64,000 nucleotides of DNA, from assembly GCA_963693315.1 (NCBI GenBank), contig OY856186.1, positions 379,905,269 through 379,969,268 of the forward strand. The letters are read 5' to 3'. Shown here in pieces: positions 51,332-63,430 of this stretch. The position numbers and the translations under genes are program-made. This DNA is from Diogma glabrata (taxonomy: Eukaryota; Arthropoda; Insecta; Diptera; Cylindrotomidae). Numbering within the stretch: the first letter of the stretch is position 1; each line of letters opens with the position of its first letter. The notes beneath the pieces are model-generated. The model was given only the letters and a program-made list of their open reading frames with translations, ran no database searches and was not told where the DNA came from.

Positions 51332-53489
51332 TAGTTAAACTTTACTATCTAGTTTAATACAAAATTGCTAGTATAGTAAAAAATTCGTTTGAGTATGAAC
51401 TAAACTAGGAGGATAGTATTAAAAAACATCGCAGTAGGTTGTTGCTATGGCGTTTACTAGGAATTTAAATAACAAACTTTTTTGAGTTGTCAAATAAATA
51501 ACTTTACTCTCTTCCATTTAATTATATCAGCTTTATTTGTATGTTTTTTCGATAATAATAGTATGTATTATTGTATTGTTTTTTAACCTATAGCCTAATG
51601 AACTTAACCTATTGCCTAATGAAACTTTTATTCAATTGGTATGATTCCAATTGGTCGAATTATTTTGATTTCATTAAAATTATTTTCAAATTATAATCAC
51701 ATTTGCTTTGATAAGTTTTGTTCAAAAATCAAATTTTGAGTGATTCTCTTATTTCGTTTAGTTGAACTTGGTTGATTGTATGAGAAGGGCGTTTTTTATC
51801 ATCAGGGTTTTTTTATTAAGAAATTTGATTTATCATTTAAAACAATAAAGATTTATTGTTTTAATTGAAGAAAATGTTTTTATTTTTTATAATACACAAT
51901 TCTTTTTTATAATAAAATCTTTGTCAGAGAATAAAGTATTGTAATCGATTCGTGAATAATGAATTTTATTCTCTCGCAAATTAAAATTCTCGCTCGTGCC
52001 TCGCTCGAATTTTAAAATTTTGCTTGAGAATAAACTACTTCATTATTCACTCATTGATTAAACTACTATATTTGTTATATATCTTCGTATATATTTCCAG
52101 TTTATCTATTTATTTAGTAAGTTTGTAGAATTTTATGTTATATTTTTGTGTTTGTTTACATGGAAGTGAAATAAGTTGTTTTATTGAAGAAAAAAATCTT
52201 TATTCAGAACCCGTATTTAAGTAAAAATTTCTTCTAAAACTTCGAAACCTTTTATGTTTGATCTTTCATTAGTCAGACATGCAAGAATGAAGATCCAGCC
52301 CAATTTCTTTTCAGAACAATTGGCGATAGACTATTTGTCATAAGAGCTTTGAAGGTTTTCGTAATCTTTCGTAGATTGCTTTCAGCTATCAGATGGCAAT
52401 TTGTGTATTGTTTTTGAGATTTTCCTATACGTTTTTTCAATGTTTTGGGGTGTAAAATGAACTGATTGAATTCGTTGGCGTACCTCTTATTATTAGTCGT
52501 GGGCATGCCGTGAATCGTTTTTATTACGTTTATGATTTGGAACTGCGGCTTACAGTCTTTTATTTTTTCGATGAATCATTGGTTCCACCGCTCAAGCAAC
52601 ACTCTGTTTTGTCTTATTTAATGAGCTTATTACAAATGTGTGATAATCGAAGGCGCTCCTCTTACTGGGAATGGTATGCCTTGGCGATGAGTATATCGAA
52701 TTATGCTAGAAACATTTGTTTTGATAAATTGAAGCCTCGTGGCTTGGTGCAACAGGCTGCTGGGGGTATAACCAAATGTGTGTTAACTAAATAGTTGACA
52801 TCATTAATGACTATTGAATACAAGAATTACTCCTCTGTTCTATCATAATTCTTGCAAATAACATGTAGTTCTCAGCATTAATATTTATATTTGGATTAAT
52901 TTGTATTCGTTACAGTTAAACTATAAGGAAATGCTATTGTTAGGTTAAGTATTTTTCCTGTTATAAGTTGGTATCCGGCTTTTATTTTTGTTGCTATTGA
53001 ATATGTTAAAGACACAAGGGGATTTAAAACTCCTAAATTAGCGAAAAACGTTTCTTTAGTCTGGTAAAGTTAGAATGACAGTCTTGAGAACGATAAACGA
53101 AAAGAACTTTTGCTGTTTGAGAACTATGATTTTGAAAACAATCTAGAGCTTCTCAAGTGCAAAAGCTTAGAAAATTGAACGTGGTTTGGGCCACACTAGA
53201 GCGGGAGAAAAGAAGATGGGTTTGAGGTGCTCTTATATTAGAGTGGTTCTTATATTAGAGTTCTTATGAAAATTTTAGAATTTTTATGCTTTTATAGACT
53301 CAAAGGGCTTAAAATAAATGTGAATCTTTGTTTTGCTTGATTTGATTTTGTTTTACATCTTTGACTTTCATATCTTTATCTTGATATAAATCTCCGTCAC
53401 CTTGCCATTTAGGTTTCTTTAACAAAGAACATGAGGGGTTGGCATTGAATAAAATAATCAAGTGGCGATTCTAGTCAAAGTACATTAGA
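51332..53489. other. Non-coding region with small unassigned ORFs
   Basis: Frames at 52273-52506 (minus, 77 codons, basic) and 52510-52794 (plus, 94 codons) lie back to back in locally GC-richer sequence that may be decayed coding, but I recognise no family in either. Hairpin H4 is at 51931. Confidence 0.4.
51931..52070. repeat. Imperfect hairpin H4
   Basis: Arms share gtgaataatg, ttattctc and aaaattc in inverted order around a tip CTCGCTCGTGCCTCGCTCGA (51989-52008). The right edge, reversed, reads TAGTAGTTTAATC. Confidence 0.8.
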
Positions 53490-53910
53490 CGAGCCAGTCC
53501 CAATTACCCTTGCAATAACATTGACATGGGCCAAAAATGTGGGTTAGAAAATAATCCTGCAAAAACAGTAGTGATTATTTTTACCAGGAAGCAGAGGATA
53601 CCTAATATTGGCTCTATTGCTCTAGAGGGAAGTGATCTTGCACTTGCAGAACTAGCAAAATACCTATGTACGTGCTGAATACCTAGGTGGACTCACTTGG
53701 AAATCAAATATCACAGAAAGAGCCAAAAAGTTACAGTATCACTATATATACTCATGTAAAAAAGCCATGGAAAAATATGGAATCTCGCACCTCACATATC
53801 CCAATGATTTTACAACTCGGTGATAAGACCGATCTTAATGTACGGTGTGATCATATGCTGGACAGCAATTTCTAATGCAATTTCTAAACCCAGCAATGTT
53901 TCTCTATAAT
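53490..53910 (+). pseudogene. R1/LOA/jockey-like reverse transcriptase fragment
   Basis: The plus strand, across three frames, reads NPAKTVVIIFTRKQRIPNI, AEYLGGLTWKSNITERAKK, CKKAMEKYGISH, and VIRPILMYGVIICWTAI. This is the RT region after the catalytic box, through the YLG motif and thumb (the usual form is VIRPILTYG...W). Several frameshifts and stops are present. It abuts the minus-strand gypsy integrase remnant on its right. It may belong to the same clade as the RNase H fragment at 25474. Confidence 0.8.
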
Positions 53911-53944
53911 CTACCCTTTAATGAGCTAGATCAACAGATAACAT

Positions 53945-54425
53945 GAAAATCAACTCTTTGACTCATCTATAGGGGTATGAAGCAGTTGTTCTGGATTTAT
54001 TGATTCCAAGCATCTGATAGATTTTTGAAATATTGTAGATTCAAAATTCCTTTCTTGATCTGTATGAATCTAATTGCTTATTGCTGCTTCAGTTATTATG
54101 GTTCTTGATTCCTGATTGGTATTGGACACACACCTCTGGCCACTTGCTAAAATAATTCATTATGACTAGCACATATTTGTTGATGCTATCATTAGCCGGA
54201 AATGGTCCAGCTACATTCATTGCAATTTTCTCAAATGGCGCTCCCATATTATACTGCCTCATATTACCATAACTTCTTCGTATAGGCGCTTTTGCAGTAG
54301 CTATTCCACGACACCATTCCACTACCAATTGATATGCTCCTGGCCAAAAAAATCTACGTCGTACTTTATCAAGGGTTTTGTTAATATAAATACCCAGGTG
54401 ACCGCTACTGGTTCCTCCATAACAT
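53945..54425 (-). pseudogene. Ty3/gypsy integrase remnant
   Basis: The minus strand reads SGHLGI and NKTLDKVRRRFFWPGAYQ, then CRGIATAKAPIRRSYGN (the HHCC zinc region), GAPFEKIAMNVAGPFPAN, KYVLVIMNYFSKWPEV, and after a deletion HTDQERNFEST and MLGINKSRTTA. It matches the gypsy integrase zinc finger and catalytic core. The first catalytic Asp (usually MDVAGP) is Asn here; the second (HTDQ) is present; the Glu is not visible. The 54089-54328 portion is one open frame. Confidence 0.88.
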
Positions 54426-57400
54426 GTAACGGTTTAGATGTTTGTAGAATTCGTAAAGTATGAAAAAAAATTTTTCATATACATATGGTCCGGACTGCCT
54501 AGAAGGCTAAGCTTCTCAGTCGGAAAGGGGGGTTCTAAAACTGTATGGACCAACACTACCGTTCACAAAAAAATCTGCAGTCCTTGATGATAGAAAAAAA
54601 AAATGAACTCTAAGGGAGAAGGGAGGAGAGATGCGAGCAGAAACCACCAGTAGTCAATATGTAGAAAGTGAAATCTTTTATTGTTTTATTGTTTTTATTA
54701 TATAAATACAAATACAAATATGACCCATTTTATTTAAAAATTGACTCCATTTTATGGTCATAGCTTTCAAATTTCTTTTTTTCTTTTATTTCCGGTAATC
54801 GAACCCGGATCTTTCGAGTTTGAATTTCAGCATGCTAGCCTCTAGACCACTCAACACAATCAACGGTAAAACTTGAAAAAAATGTTTAGAACATTTTTAT
54901 AGTAGTCTTCACACTAATTCACCATAATTAGGGTAATATATTTAATATTTATAAAAAATTAATTTGATCAAAATATTTTCCAAAAATTTAAATTGAAACA
55001 TATCCAGGGTACCTAACGGCAAAAACATAATATCAACTTCTTCATTCATTTCAAAAGATTCAAGTGTGGCGAGATAAACGCCTCAAGAGTTTTCAAATCT
55101 CAAAAACTGTAAAGATTCTACTGAACGTCTTTCAAATCTTCGACCAATTTGACCATTATAAAATTTATTACATTTATCACATGATAAATGATTCAATACA
55201 AGAACAACATTTAAATTACAGTTCGAAAATGATTAAAATTTTGTTTAAAATTATAAAAAGAGCGCAAAATAAAGAACTAAAGTTTAATAATTAAATAATT
55301 AAGAATTGAAGTTTGTAATCGTTTCTATTCAAGATGGTTTGCGAAAAATTTTAATTATTATATTATCTTTAATTAAAAAAATTATATTTTTTTTTAATCA
55401 AAGGATTTTTGAAATAAAAAAAATTGAGCTTGGGTTTGAAAAAACAAAATAGTAGTTGCTTAAACCTAGTCACTTTCACATCCTAGGAATGTCTCGAACG
55501 CCTGTTTGCTACGTCCGCTTAATGACGTATTTATTATATAAATACAAATATGACCCCAAAACTGTACAAAAGCAGCAAATCGTAAATTGATGCGTTTTAT
55601 AAACAATATTAAAGTCATACATAACATTTGATATTTTGAACTAAAATCAAATAACATGCTCTCTATTCATTAAATATGAAAATCATTTGATTCTCAATTT
55701 CACTGTTGCAAGCATTTATTGTTTGCTACCGGAAATTTAATTACAGTTATAATAAACCTGGGAAAAACAATTATTTACTAGCATAGGTAAGTAGGAGCAT
55801 TAGTAACGAGATATGGATTACATAGAGTGTCGCTAAATATTTAAATTCAATCTACAGAAGTTTAGCTTGATGGGACCGAGCTAGTTAGTATCCAATATTG
55901 GCTAAAAAAAATCCTGGTGATCCGGAAAGCTCAGTTTTAGAGAAGTGGAAGTAACCATACAGTCTATCATTATGAAAACAATACCTTTTTATGGAATGGC
56001 CCATATTTCGCCAAAAAAAAATTGCGCTGGTAATATATTTATAAAAAAAATAGTAGTTTTTTTTTTTTTTTTTTATAATAAACTAATAACCTAATTTCAG
56101 GTTGAATACTTTCCCTAATAAAACTAGCCTTTTTCCTTAAAATGGTCAATATTTTCTTACCAATTCGACCAATATGTGAAAACCGAAGATGTTTCTAACA
56201 CTGGTAGCAGTAGTACGGCAAATGAATTTAAAGAGCATATTTATATTTTTATATTTCAAGGGATGAGTTTAAATTGTAATGAAAACATATTTATTCAATA
56301 ATAATAATAAATGAATTATTAAAAAAAATTATTCTTAGGTTTTTAATTTTATTTTAAATAGCTGAAACAAACAATGAAAATTGATAGTTTAACTAAAACG
56401 ATGGGTGAACTAGCGATATTTCTGTTCTTGAATCAGCTAAAGAAAGTGGTTGGCTTATCAAAACTTGTAAATGAATCTAAAGTAAAAGTTTTGAGTTTCA
56501 ACTAAAGAATTTGTTGAATATTTTATTGAGGATCGGCTGATACAGCCATTTCAGTTGATAATTTAACTAATGAATTTGCAAGTTAGACATTTTTAAATTC
56601 ATCCTAATATGTTAAGTAAATTCAGCAAATTAAACTGGGAGACAGAAAATTGCCAATTTTAATTATATGTTTCTCCTAAAATATTATAAGATTTTTAAAC
56701 TCATTTTTTTTCTGTGCACCTTATATTAATTTAGTACTAAAGTTGCACGATGTATAGAGTCGGTCGCTCGACCTTTACCCAACGATCTTATGGTTCTTTT
56801 GGCACGAGTAAAAATAACCGGACTGGTGTAGAAAAAAAACTAACCGTTTCACTAAATACGCATGACCCCATAAAATGGGCCAATCGAACATCGGGGACTC
56901 ATCTCAGGCCCTCCACTCAAAAAAAAACTTTCACACCATCATGACAAAATCCGCTACAAGATAAAAATTAAATAATAAAAAAAAACTTACCCGGAGAGGA
57001 CTGGCAGACCCGCCGTTGTCCGCTCTAATCCCATTCAGTATTACACTATTTTTAGTGTTCAACCTTATGGAACACATTAACACGAGCGCGAAAATTTATT
57101 CAACTTTTTTGGTTCCGTTACTACGACTCAATTCTCCCGATAGAAGTCAACAAATCGAAACATTTATGTTCCCGAGGATTACACTATTCTTTAATAATTG
57201 TTAGATTTCAATTCACACAAAAAAAAAAGAAAGTTAATTATAGTAACCACCAATTTTAATAAAATAGAATAATAATTAATTAAAGAAAACAACCTTGTTC
57301 AAAACACGACGCGTAACTTAATGATCATCCAAATCAATATTTTTTTGACTCAAATAATTGACTCACTCTCGGGAATTAATTTTTATTTCTCTTCTATATC

Positions 57401-57904
57401 CCATATTCCCGCCAACAACTCTCCAATCACTTCGTATTAACTGTATAGTCAACAATCACAAAAAAACACAACCAGTTTACTTGTTCCTTAATTTAATGTT
57501 TTGTTTTACTTATTTAAATGTTGATTTTGGATCAACTATAGCTATACTATCATCTATCATGATCGTATAGCTTACAGTTGATCAACAAAATGTTATTTGT
57601 TTATTTTTGAGAAAAAGTTTAATGAAAACCGAACATTTGTGGAGAACACGAAGTGATTAGAAAACTGCTAGCGGGAAAATCAGGAGATGTGTGGAGGGTG
57701 GTGCTAGAGTGATACCGGGAAAACCCAATGAATGTGGAATTTCCGTTACAAACATTTCTTTAAAAACTTGAGGCATTTTTATATTTGGGATTACTACTAA
57801 CATTGATTTTTTAACTGTACCCTTAGAACTTACAGAGGCTGTTCCATTATGACCAATATGACACTGTCTAGGTTTTTCTCCTATTACACTTACGTAAGCC
57901 TCAC
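54426..57904. other. Insertion-like region between gypsy RNase H and integrase
   Basis: About 3.5 kb separates two parts of what is probably one minus-strand gypsy pol. No gene is recognised. A 77-codon open minus-strand stretch (57658-57890) has no recognisable family. GC-richer sequence at 56750-57030 could be LTR or leader material. The motif tataaatacaaata(caaata)tgaccc occurs at about 54700 and 55535. Confidence 0.45.
54790..54860 (-). ncRNA. tRNA-derived sequence (pseudogene or SINE head)
   Basis: On the minus strand, TGGTCTAGAGGCTAGCATGC resembles an A box and D arm, followed about 25 bp later by CCGGGTTCGATTACCGG, a B box/T arm. The T stem has one mismatch and the acceptor stem does not pair well, so a functional tRNA is unlikely. 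Confidence 0.45.
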
Positions 57905-58540
57905 GTCAATAATGTTTTCCTAGCTTTCGGCCCGGTTACAGTGCTTGCATTCTACCTGGCATTCGTTAACATTTCTATGTGCAGTTCCTGTTCGATGTTT
58001 AATGTCAAAATCATAAGCCTGTAAGCGTTTGATCCATCGTGCTCCCTACCTCGCCGGGTATTTAAATTGTTATAAACTCAATGCTCCATGATCACTACTC
58101 AAATGGAATTACAAGTGTTTGTGGAAATGTTTCACATATAGCACTATAGCCAGCAATTCTTTGTGAGTTGCACAATGATCCCTTTCTCGCTTGGACAGTG
58201 TCTTCGAGTAATAAGGTATTACTTTCACTTTTCCATCAATTTCATCGATTTCTTTTCCCCTCCTCCTATACCATCATTGCTGGTATCAGTATTTAATGTA
58301 AATTTAAGATTGCATAGGATAAACTAGAACTGGTGCAGATCATATTCTTAATTGAAGTTCCATAATCGCATCGTCTTGCTTTTCGGTCAATTCAAATGCT
58401 TTATCTTTTCTTGGAAGCTTATGTAGGCTCTTAGCAATATAATCAAATTTTGGTATAAAACGTCGGTATTGTACAATCATTGCAAACTGCTAAACTCTGA
58501 TAAATCTTTTAACTTCAACATACAACAAACTAGAAGTTTC
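57905..58540 (-). pseudogene. Ty3/gypsy RT end and RNase H remnant
   Basis: The minus strand reads YRRFIPKFDYIAKSLHKL, KDKAFELTEKQDDAIMELQ, SAPVLVYP, VKVIPYYSKTLSKRERDHC, THKELLAIVLYVKHFHKHL, SSDHGALSL, ARWIKRLQAYDFDIKHRTGT and a terminal cysteine cluster. This is the full order of the gypsy RT connection and RNase H. Several stops and frame changes occur, and the first RNase H Asp region is disrupted. It is co-oriented with the integrase at 53945-54425 and is probably part of the same copy. Confidence 0.88.
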
Positions 58541-58698
58541 TATCTTTAATAGAACCGAATTTATGAATATTTAAAAATAACTCGACTTGCCAAAATCACG
58601 AAATTGTCGATATTTGGAACCGCTATATTTTCCAAAAAAAAATCCTCGAACACGTATATATCGAGTAATCCTCGAATACGTATATCTTTTTATTCGTA

Positions 58699-59145
58699 CA
58701 CTGAAAAAAAAATTGAAGTTCATGACAACCTCATCTCGAAGTTGGCAGTTGGCATTCATGCAAAGAAAAGTTATTTGCAAACAATTTCACTGTGATTGAG
58801 AGATCTACCCGATAACATTTTCCTAACAACAGAATAAGGTTTGTTTAAAATATAAAGTGTTATATCCAATATAACAGTAGTTGAATAAAGATAATAACTA
58901 TTTCCCTGAAAAAAATTTTCTTTGGCGTTATATCATGAATTTTTCATTTTAAAGTTTAAGTATTTGAGATTAATTGAACTATATTTTATTTTCACATAAA
59001 TATTTCGTGTTATTGTCTCAACTTCATCGATTTATAATTGTAGAGTTGTTGAAGCAATTTCGTAGTTTGATTCGCCATATGTGACCACACGGTGAAGTTG
59101 AGACAATTGCATTTCAATTGGAAATAGGACATGTTTTTTTCAGTG
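58699..59145 (+). mobile_element. MITE, TA-flanked, copy 1
   Basis: 447 bp with ends CACTGAAAAAAA and TTTTTTTCAGTG between TA dinucleotides (58697-58698 and 59146-59147). No coding capacity; short ORFs inside it are incidental. Confidence 0.88.
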
Positions 59146-59147
59146 TA

Positions 59148-60184
59148 GTAATTTTTTTTAAAAAAATATCAACGCGTTAGAAATTTTCACGATTTTGACA
59201 TGACAAAAATATTTGTTAAAAATTTTAAGGGTAGCTTTCTCCCTTAGTTTTAATTTAAAAAAAATTTAAAATCGAATTTCGATTTTTTTAAATTTATTTC
59301 AAAATATACACTTTCAATTGATTCCTACTGCGTGATGGAAGTAGTATCGATGTGAGTGCTAGAGGGCACTGTAGGCAAAAAACACAGTTTTCACGCAGTT
59401 TTAAATCTTTATGATTTTTTTTCACGGAAATATCAGCATGTAGGCATATTTTGTATGTGACAATTTTGACTTAAAATTTTTACGTAAATCACTTCTTATT
59501 GGCATGCGTCGCGTTAAACCTTGATCCGTCTCATTTGCTAATCATTTTGCATGTTCCGCATTCCGCCGACACTTGAACGATTATTCAAAAGACAAAGTGT
59601 ATAAGCACATACAATTTGGAAAAAAAACGTGCAAAGAACATTGAACCAGAAGTAAGAAGCATTATGAACGAACAACAAGTCTGTAAGTGACACCATTCGT
59701 TATAGGTAGTATTACATCTCATTGAATCCAAGTTGTTAATATTAATTACTTTACTCTGAAGATTGGGTCGATTCTGCTTCAGTTATTTCGAGAAGAATAA
59801 ATTACTATGTCTTAAAAGTTTACTATTTCTAAAGGTGTCTCAAATTTACTGTTCCTTCACCCGGTTACGCAATTTGTAAAATTTACATGCACTAAAACAA
59901 ATTTCATCTTCCAAATCAGAATAAAAAAACTAATAAATTCAATACATTTGTCTTGTTTTCGAATTCATATCACATCTCAAAAAGAAAAAACTGTAAATTA
60001 ACAACCTAGTAATAGTTATAGTGTGGTAAATAAGACACTAGGTTTGATTATAGTAAATACTAGCATAAATCCAGCAAACTTTGGTTTTTATGCATACCAA
60101 ATATAGCAAACACTCAAAAACAAAACAATTCGATATTTTTTTAGCTAGTAAAGTAAAGTAAAGTTTCGACAACTTTTTTATGCA
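59148..60184. other. Non-coding spacer between inverted MITEs
   Basis: No gene recognised. Some GC-richer patches (59330-59600) have no sustained frame. Confidence 0.5.
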
Positions 60185-60186
60185 TA

Positions 60187-60628
60187 CACTGAAAAAAACA
60201 TGTCCTATTTCCAATCGAAATGCAATTGTCTCAACCTCACCGTGCGGTCACATATGGCGAATCAAACTACGAAATTGCTTCAACAACTCTACAATTATAA
60301 ATCGATGAAGTTGAGACAATCACACGAAATATTTATGTGAAAATAAAATATAGTTCAATTAATCTCAAATACATAAACTTTAAAATGAAAAATTCATGAT
60401 ATAAGGCCAAAGAAAATTTTTTTCAGGGAAATAGTTATTATCTTTATTCAACTACTGTTATATTGGATATAACACTTTATATTTAAAAAAAACCTCATTC
60501 TGTTGTTAGGAAAATGTTATCGTGTAGTTGTCCCAATCACAGTGAAATTGTTTGCAAATAATTTTTCTTTGCATGAATAATCAATTGCCAACTTCGAGAT
60601 GTCATGAACTTCAATTTTTTTTTCAGTG
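60187..60628 (-). mobile_element. MITE, TA-flanked, copy 2 (inverted)
   Basis: 442 bp, the reverse complement of copy 1 with scattered differences, again bounded by CACTGAAAAAAA-type ends and TA on both sides (60185-60186 and 60629-60630). Confidence 0.88.
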
Positions 60629-60773
60629 TACGAAAACTAGTAAACACTAGAAAACACTAGTTACTAGGTTTTATACATATGGCCCAATGTCATAGACTTT
60701 TTCTATATTTCAGAAATGTCTGTATGTAAAAAATAATAAAACATAAGGACATAAACATTAAACACATAAATAA

Positions 60774-60783
60774 TTTTTTATTT
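60774..60783 (-). promoter_or_regulatory. Polyadenylation signal overlapping transporter 3' end
   Basis: On the minus strand the TGA stop is immediately followed by AATAAA, implying a very short 3' UTR if it is used. Confidence 0.4.
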
Positions 60784-61928
60784 CATTTTTTGTTATTAAA
60801 AATAAACCATTTACCATACATAAAACTAGTTTGAATTTCTTCCAATGACAATCCATGTGTTTCCAAAACAAAACAATAACCAAATAAAACACCAAGCCCG
60901 CTTAATCCAGCAAAAAAACAAACAATTACAAACATACCAAAATAATGACAGGCAAGATCATACGTCATTGCAAATATGAACGAAAACAAGGCCATAAGAA
61001 TAACTACAACTGAAACCATATAGCTTCTGAGCTTTAATGAAAAGAGTTCAGCTCCTAAAAGCCAGATTAAAGAATTCATCCCCAATGTCATTGAAAAAAT
61101 AAAACCAATGATTCCAAGTATTGGGATCCAACTAAAGGATTCACCTAACGTTTCCAGGTTATAAAAATAAATTCCATTTATTATCATAAATGCGGATTGA
61201 GCAAAAGATGTTGTTATCACTAGCAGTCTTCTTCCGCATCTATCAACTATCTGTGAGTTCAGGTAAAACGCGATAGTTTGTGTTAATCCAACAAAAATTC
61301 CAATAACATTAGCATCGTACTGAACTTTTGCTCTTCTTAGTATATCGGATGTAAACGCAGTTATAACATACGAACCACTCAGTTGTACTATTATTGTCAA
61401 TAATATCACTATAAACATGGGTCGGTAGGTTGATCGTAGTAGCAGTTCCTGAACTACATTTGTTGTGTTGTTTGTACTTTTTTCAAATTCAATTTGTTCC
61501 ATAATTTCCTTGAAAGAATCTGGGGATCGTTCGAACCAAGCCAACACCTCTTTGGCTTTTTCTTGTTTGTTTTTGTTTATCAAATACACAGGTGCTTCTG
61601 GCAAAACAAATAACAACAATGTTAAGATAATGGCGGTAAGTGCTAGAACTGTACTTAGTAACTGCATGTTAAGGAACGATCCAATAATAAATGCATATAA
61701 GAGACCAACGTTCATAAATAATGCACAATATACAGAAATACTACCACGGATTTCCTTATCTGAAATATCTCTTCCATATACAATTGCTGCGGGTTGACTG
61801 AGTCCACCACTTAATCCAGATAAAAGTCTTCCTATTAACAGGCATATGAAATTTCCCCTGCCCAAAGCCATTAAGGACCAACCGATTGCTGTCGGCACCA
61901 TAACCAAAAACAATGAGTTTTTAGATCC
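60783..61928 (-). CDS. MFS sugar transporter, Tret1-like (5' truncated)
   Basis: A plasma-membrane facilitated sugar (probably trehalose or hexose) carrier of the SLC2/MFS family. About 380 residues remain. Counting from the Leu codon at 61913: the loop YGRDISDKEIRGSI (46-59), PEAPVYL (105-111), VQLSG in helix 7 (176-180), DRCGRR (224-229), WLLGAELFSLKLR (284-296), and ETHGLSLEEI (351-360) near the C-terminus are family signatures. About ten membrane helices are visible. The frame continues upstream as GSKNS to 61928 and is then cut by a pentanucleotide array with no ATG and no splice acceptor, so the first helices (roughly 90 residues) are missing. The stop at 60783 is followed directly by AATAAA. 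It is otherwise undamaged. Confidence 0.9.
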   Translation of the reverse strand, partial: GSKNSLFLVMVPTAIGWSLMALGRGNFICLLIGRLLSGLSGGLSQPAAIVYGRDISDKEIRGSISVYCALFMNVGLLYAFIIGSFLNMQLLSTVLALTAIILTLLLFVLPEAPVYLINKNKQEKAKEVLAWFERSPDSFKEIMEQIEFEKSTNNTTNVVQELLLRSTYRPMFIVILLTIIVQLSGSYVITAFTSDILRRAKVQYDANVIGIFVGLTQTIAFYLNSQIVDRCGRRLLVITTSFAQSAFMIINGIYFYNLETLGESFSWIPILGIIGFIFSMTLGMNSLIWLLGAELFSLKLRSYMVSVVVILMALFSFIFAMTYDLACHYFGMFVIVCFFAGLSGLGVLFGYCFVLETHGLSLEEIQTSFMYGKWFIFNNKK

Positions 61929-61929
61929 A

Positions 61930-63035
61930 ATGTTATGTTATGTTATGTTATGTTATGTTATGTTATGTTATGTTATGTTATGTTATGTTATGTTATGTTA
62001 TGTTATGTTATGTTATGTTATGTTATGTTATGTTATGTTATGTTATATTATGTTATGTTATATTATGTTATGTTATGTTATGTTATGTTATGTTATGTTA
62101 TGTTATGTTATGTTATGTTATGTTATGTTATGTTATGTTATGTTATGTTATGTTATGTTATGTTATGTTATGTTATGTTATGTTATGTTATGTTATGTTA
62201 TGTTATGTTATGTTATGTTATGTTATGTTATGTTATGTTATGTTATGTTATGTTATGTTATGTTATGTTATGTTATGTTATGTTATGTTATGTTATGTTA
62301 TGTTATGTTATGTTATGTTATGTTATGTTATGTTATGTTATGTTATGTTATGTTATGTTATGTTATGTTATGTTATGTTATGTTATGTTATGTTATGTTA
62401 TGTTATGTTATGTTATGTTATGTTATGTTATGTTATGTTATGTTATGTTATGTTATGTTATGTTATGTTATGTTATGTTATGTTATGTTATGTTATGTTG
62501 TGTTGTGTTGTGTTGTGTTGTGTTGTGTTGTGTTGTGTTGTGTTGTGTTGTGTTGTGTTGTGTTGTGTTGTGTTGTGTTGTGTTGTGTTGTGTTGTGTTG
62601 TGTTGTGTTGTGTTGTGTTGTGTTGTGTTGTGTTGTGTTGTGTTGTGTTGTGTTGTGTTGTGTTGTGTTGTGTTGTGTTGTGTTGTGTTGTGTTGTGTTG
62701 TGTTGTGTTGTGTTGTGTTGTGTTGTGTTGTGTTGTGTTGTGTTGTGTTGTGTTGTGTTGTGTTGTGTTGTGTTGTGTTGTGTTGTGTTGTGTTGTGTTG
62801 TGTTGTGTTGTGTTGTGTTGTGTTGTGTTGTGTTGTGTTGTGTTGTGTTGTGTTGTGTTGTGTTGTGTTGTGTTGTGTTGTGTTGTGTTGTGTTGTGTTG
62901 TGTTGTGTTGTGTTGTGTTGTGTTGTGTTGTGTTGTGTTGTGTTGTGTTGTGTTGTGTTGTGTTGTGTTGTGTTGTGTTGTGTTGTGTTGTGTTGTGTTA
63001 TGTTATGTTATGTTATGTTATGTTATGTTATGTTA
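61930..63035 (+). repeat. Pentanucleotide array ATGTT / GTGTT / ATGTT
   Basis: Three homogeneous blocks: ATGTT to about 62498 (with two ATATT units near 62045 and 62061), about 100 GTGTT units to about 62998, then a few ATGTT units. The three long plus-strand ORFs here are translations of the repeat. Confidence 0.97.
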
Positions 63036-63430
63036 AGTTCCAAACTCCTGACGATTGGTGTACTGAGGTATTTAAAAGAGAGCAGCTTAAGGATCCAGCT
63101 ATGGCGGCAATATTGAAATGAAAAACCGAGAGAAGACGACCGGAGTGGAAAGAGATAGCACCTTTGAGTACGGAGGTGAAATGCTACTGGGCGCAATGGG
63201 ACTCACTATTGATGGATAACGGGATACTAAAAAGAAAATGGAAGTCCGCTGATGGAAAGAAAGTGTTAGAACAACTGGTGTTGCCATCAAGTCGAGTAGA
63301 AGAGGTACTGGGGAAGCTGCATAGAAGTATTTCTGGAGGACACCTGGGAGTCAATAAAACCCTAGCCAAAGTAAGGGAGAGGTTTTATTGGGTAAGGTAT
63401 CGAACCGACGTAGAGCCTGTAAGTGACAAG
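63036..63430 (+). pseudogene. Ty3/gypsy pol fragment with integrase zinc region
   Basis: The plus strand reads DDWCTEVFKREQLKDPAMA, an in-frame TGA, then PEWKEIAPLSTEVKCYWAQ, DSLLMDNGILKRKW, LVLPSSRVEEVLGKLH, SGGHLGVNKTLAKVRERFYW, and ends at VSDKC. This is the linker and HHCC start of a gypsy integrase. It is cut exactly after the first zinc-region Cys by the next pentanucleotide array, and the catalytic core is absent. Apart from one stop the frame is intact, so it is fairly young. Confidence 0.88.

Noticed and set aside
53687..53875. 62-codon plus-strand ORF
   Set aside because: A wrong-frame shadow; the neighbouring frames read reverse transcriptase motifs (YLGG, RPILMYG).
54790..54860. 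Functional tRNA gene
   Set aside because: A and B boxes are recognisable, but the T stem has a mismatch and the acceptor stem does not pair; kept only as a tRNA-derived sequence.
57658..57890. 77-codon open stretch on the minus strand after the gypsy RNase H
   Set aside because: It looks somewhat protein-like but has no recognised motif and no ATG at its start; not enough to call a gene.
61846..63121. Three overlapping plus-strand ORFs of about 395 codons encoding MLCYV/VLCCV repeats
   Set aside because: They are translations of a five-base tandem repeat that is open in all three forward frames; there is no independent evidence of coding.
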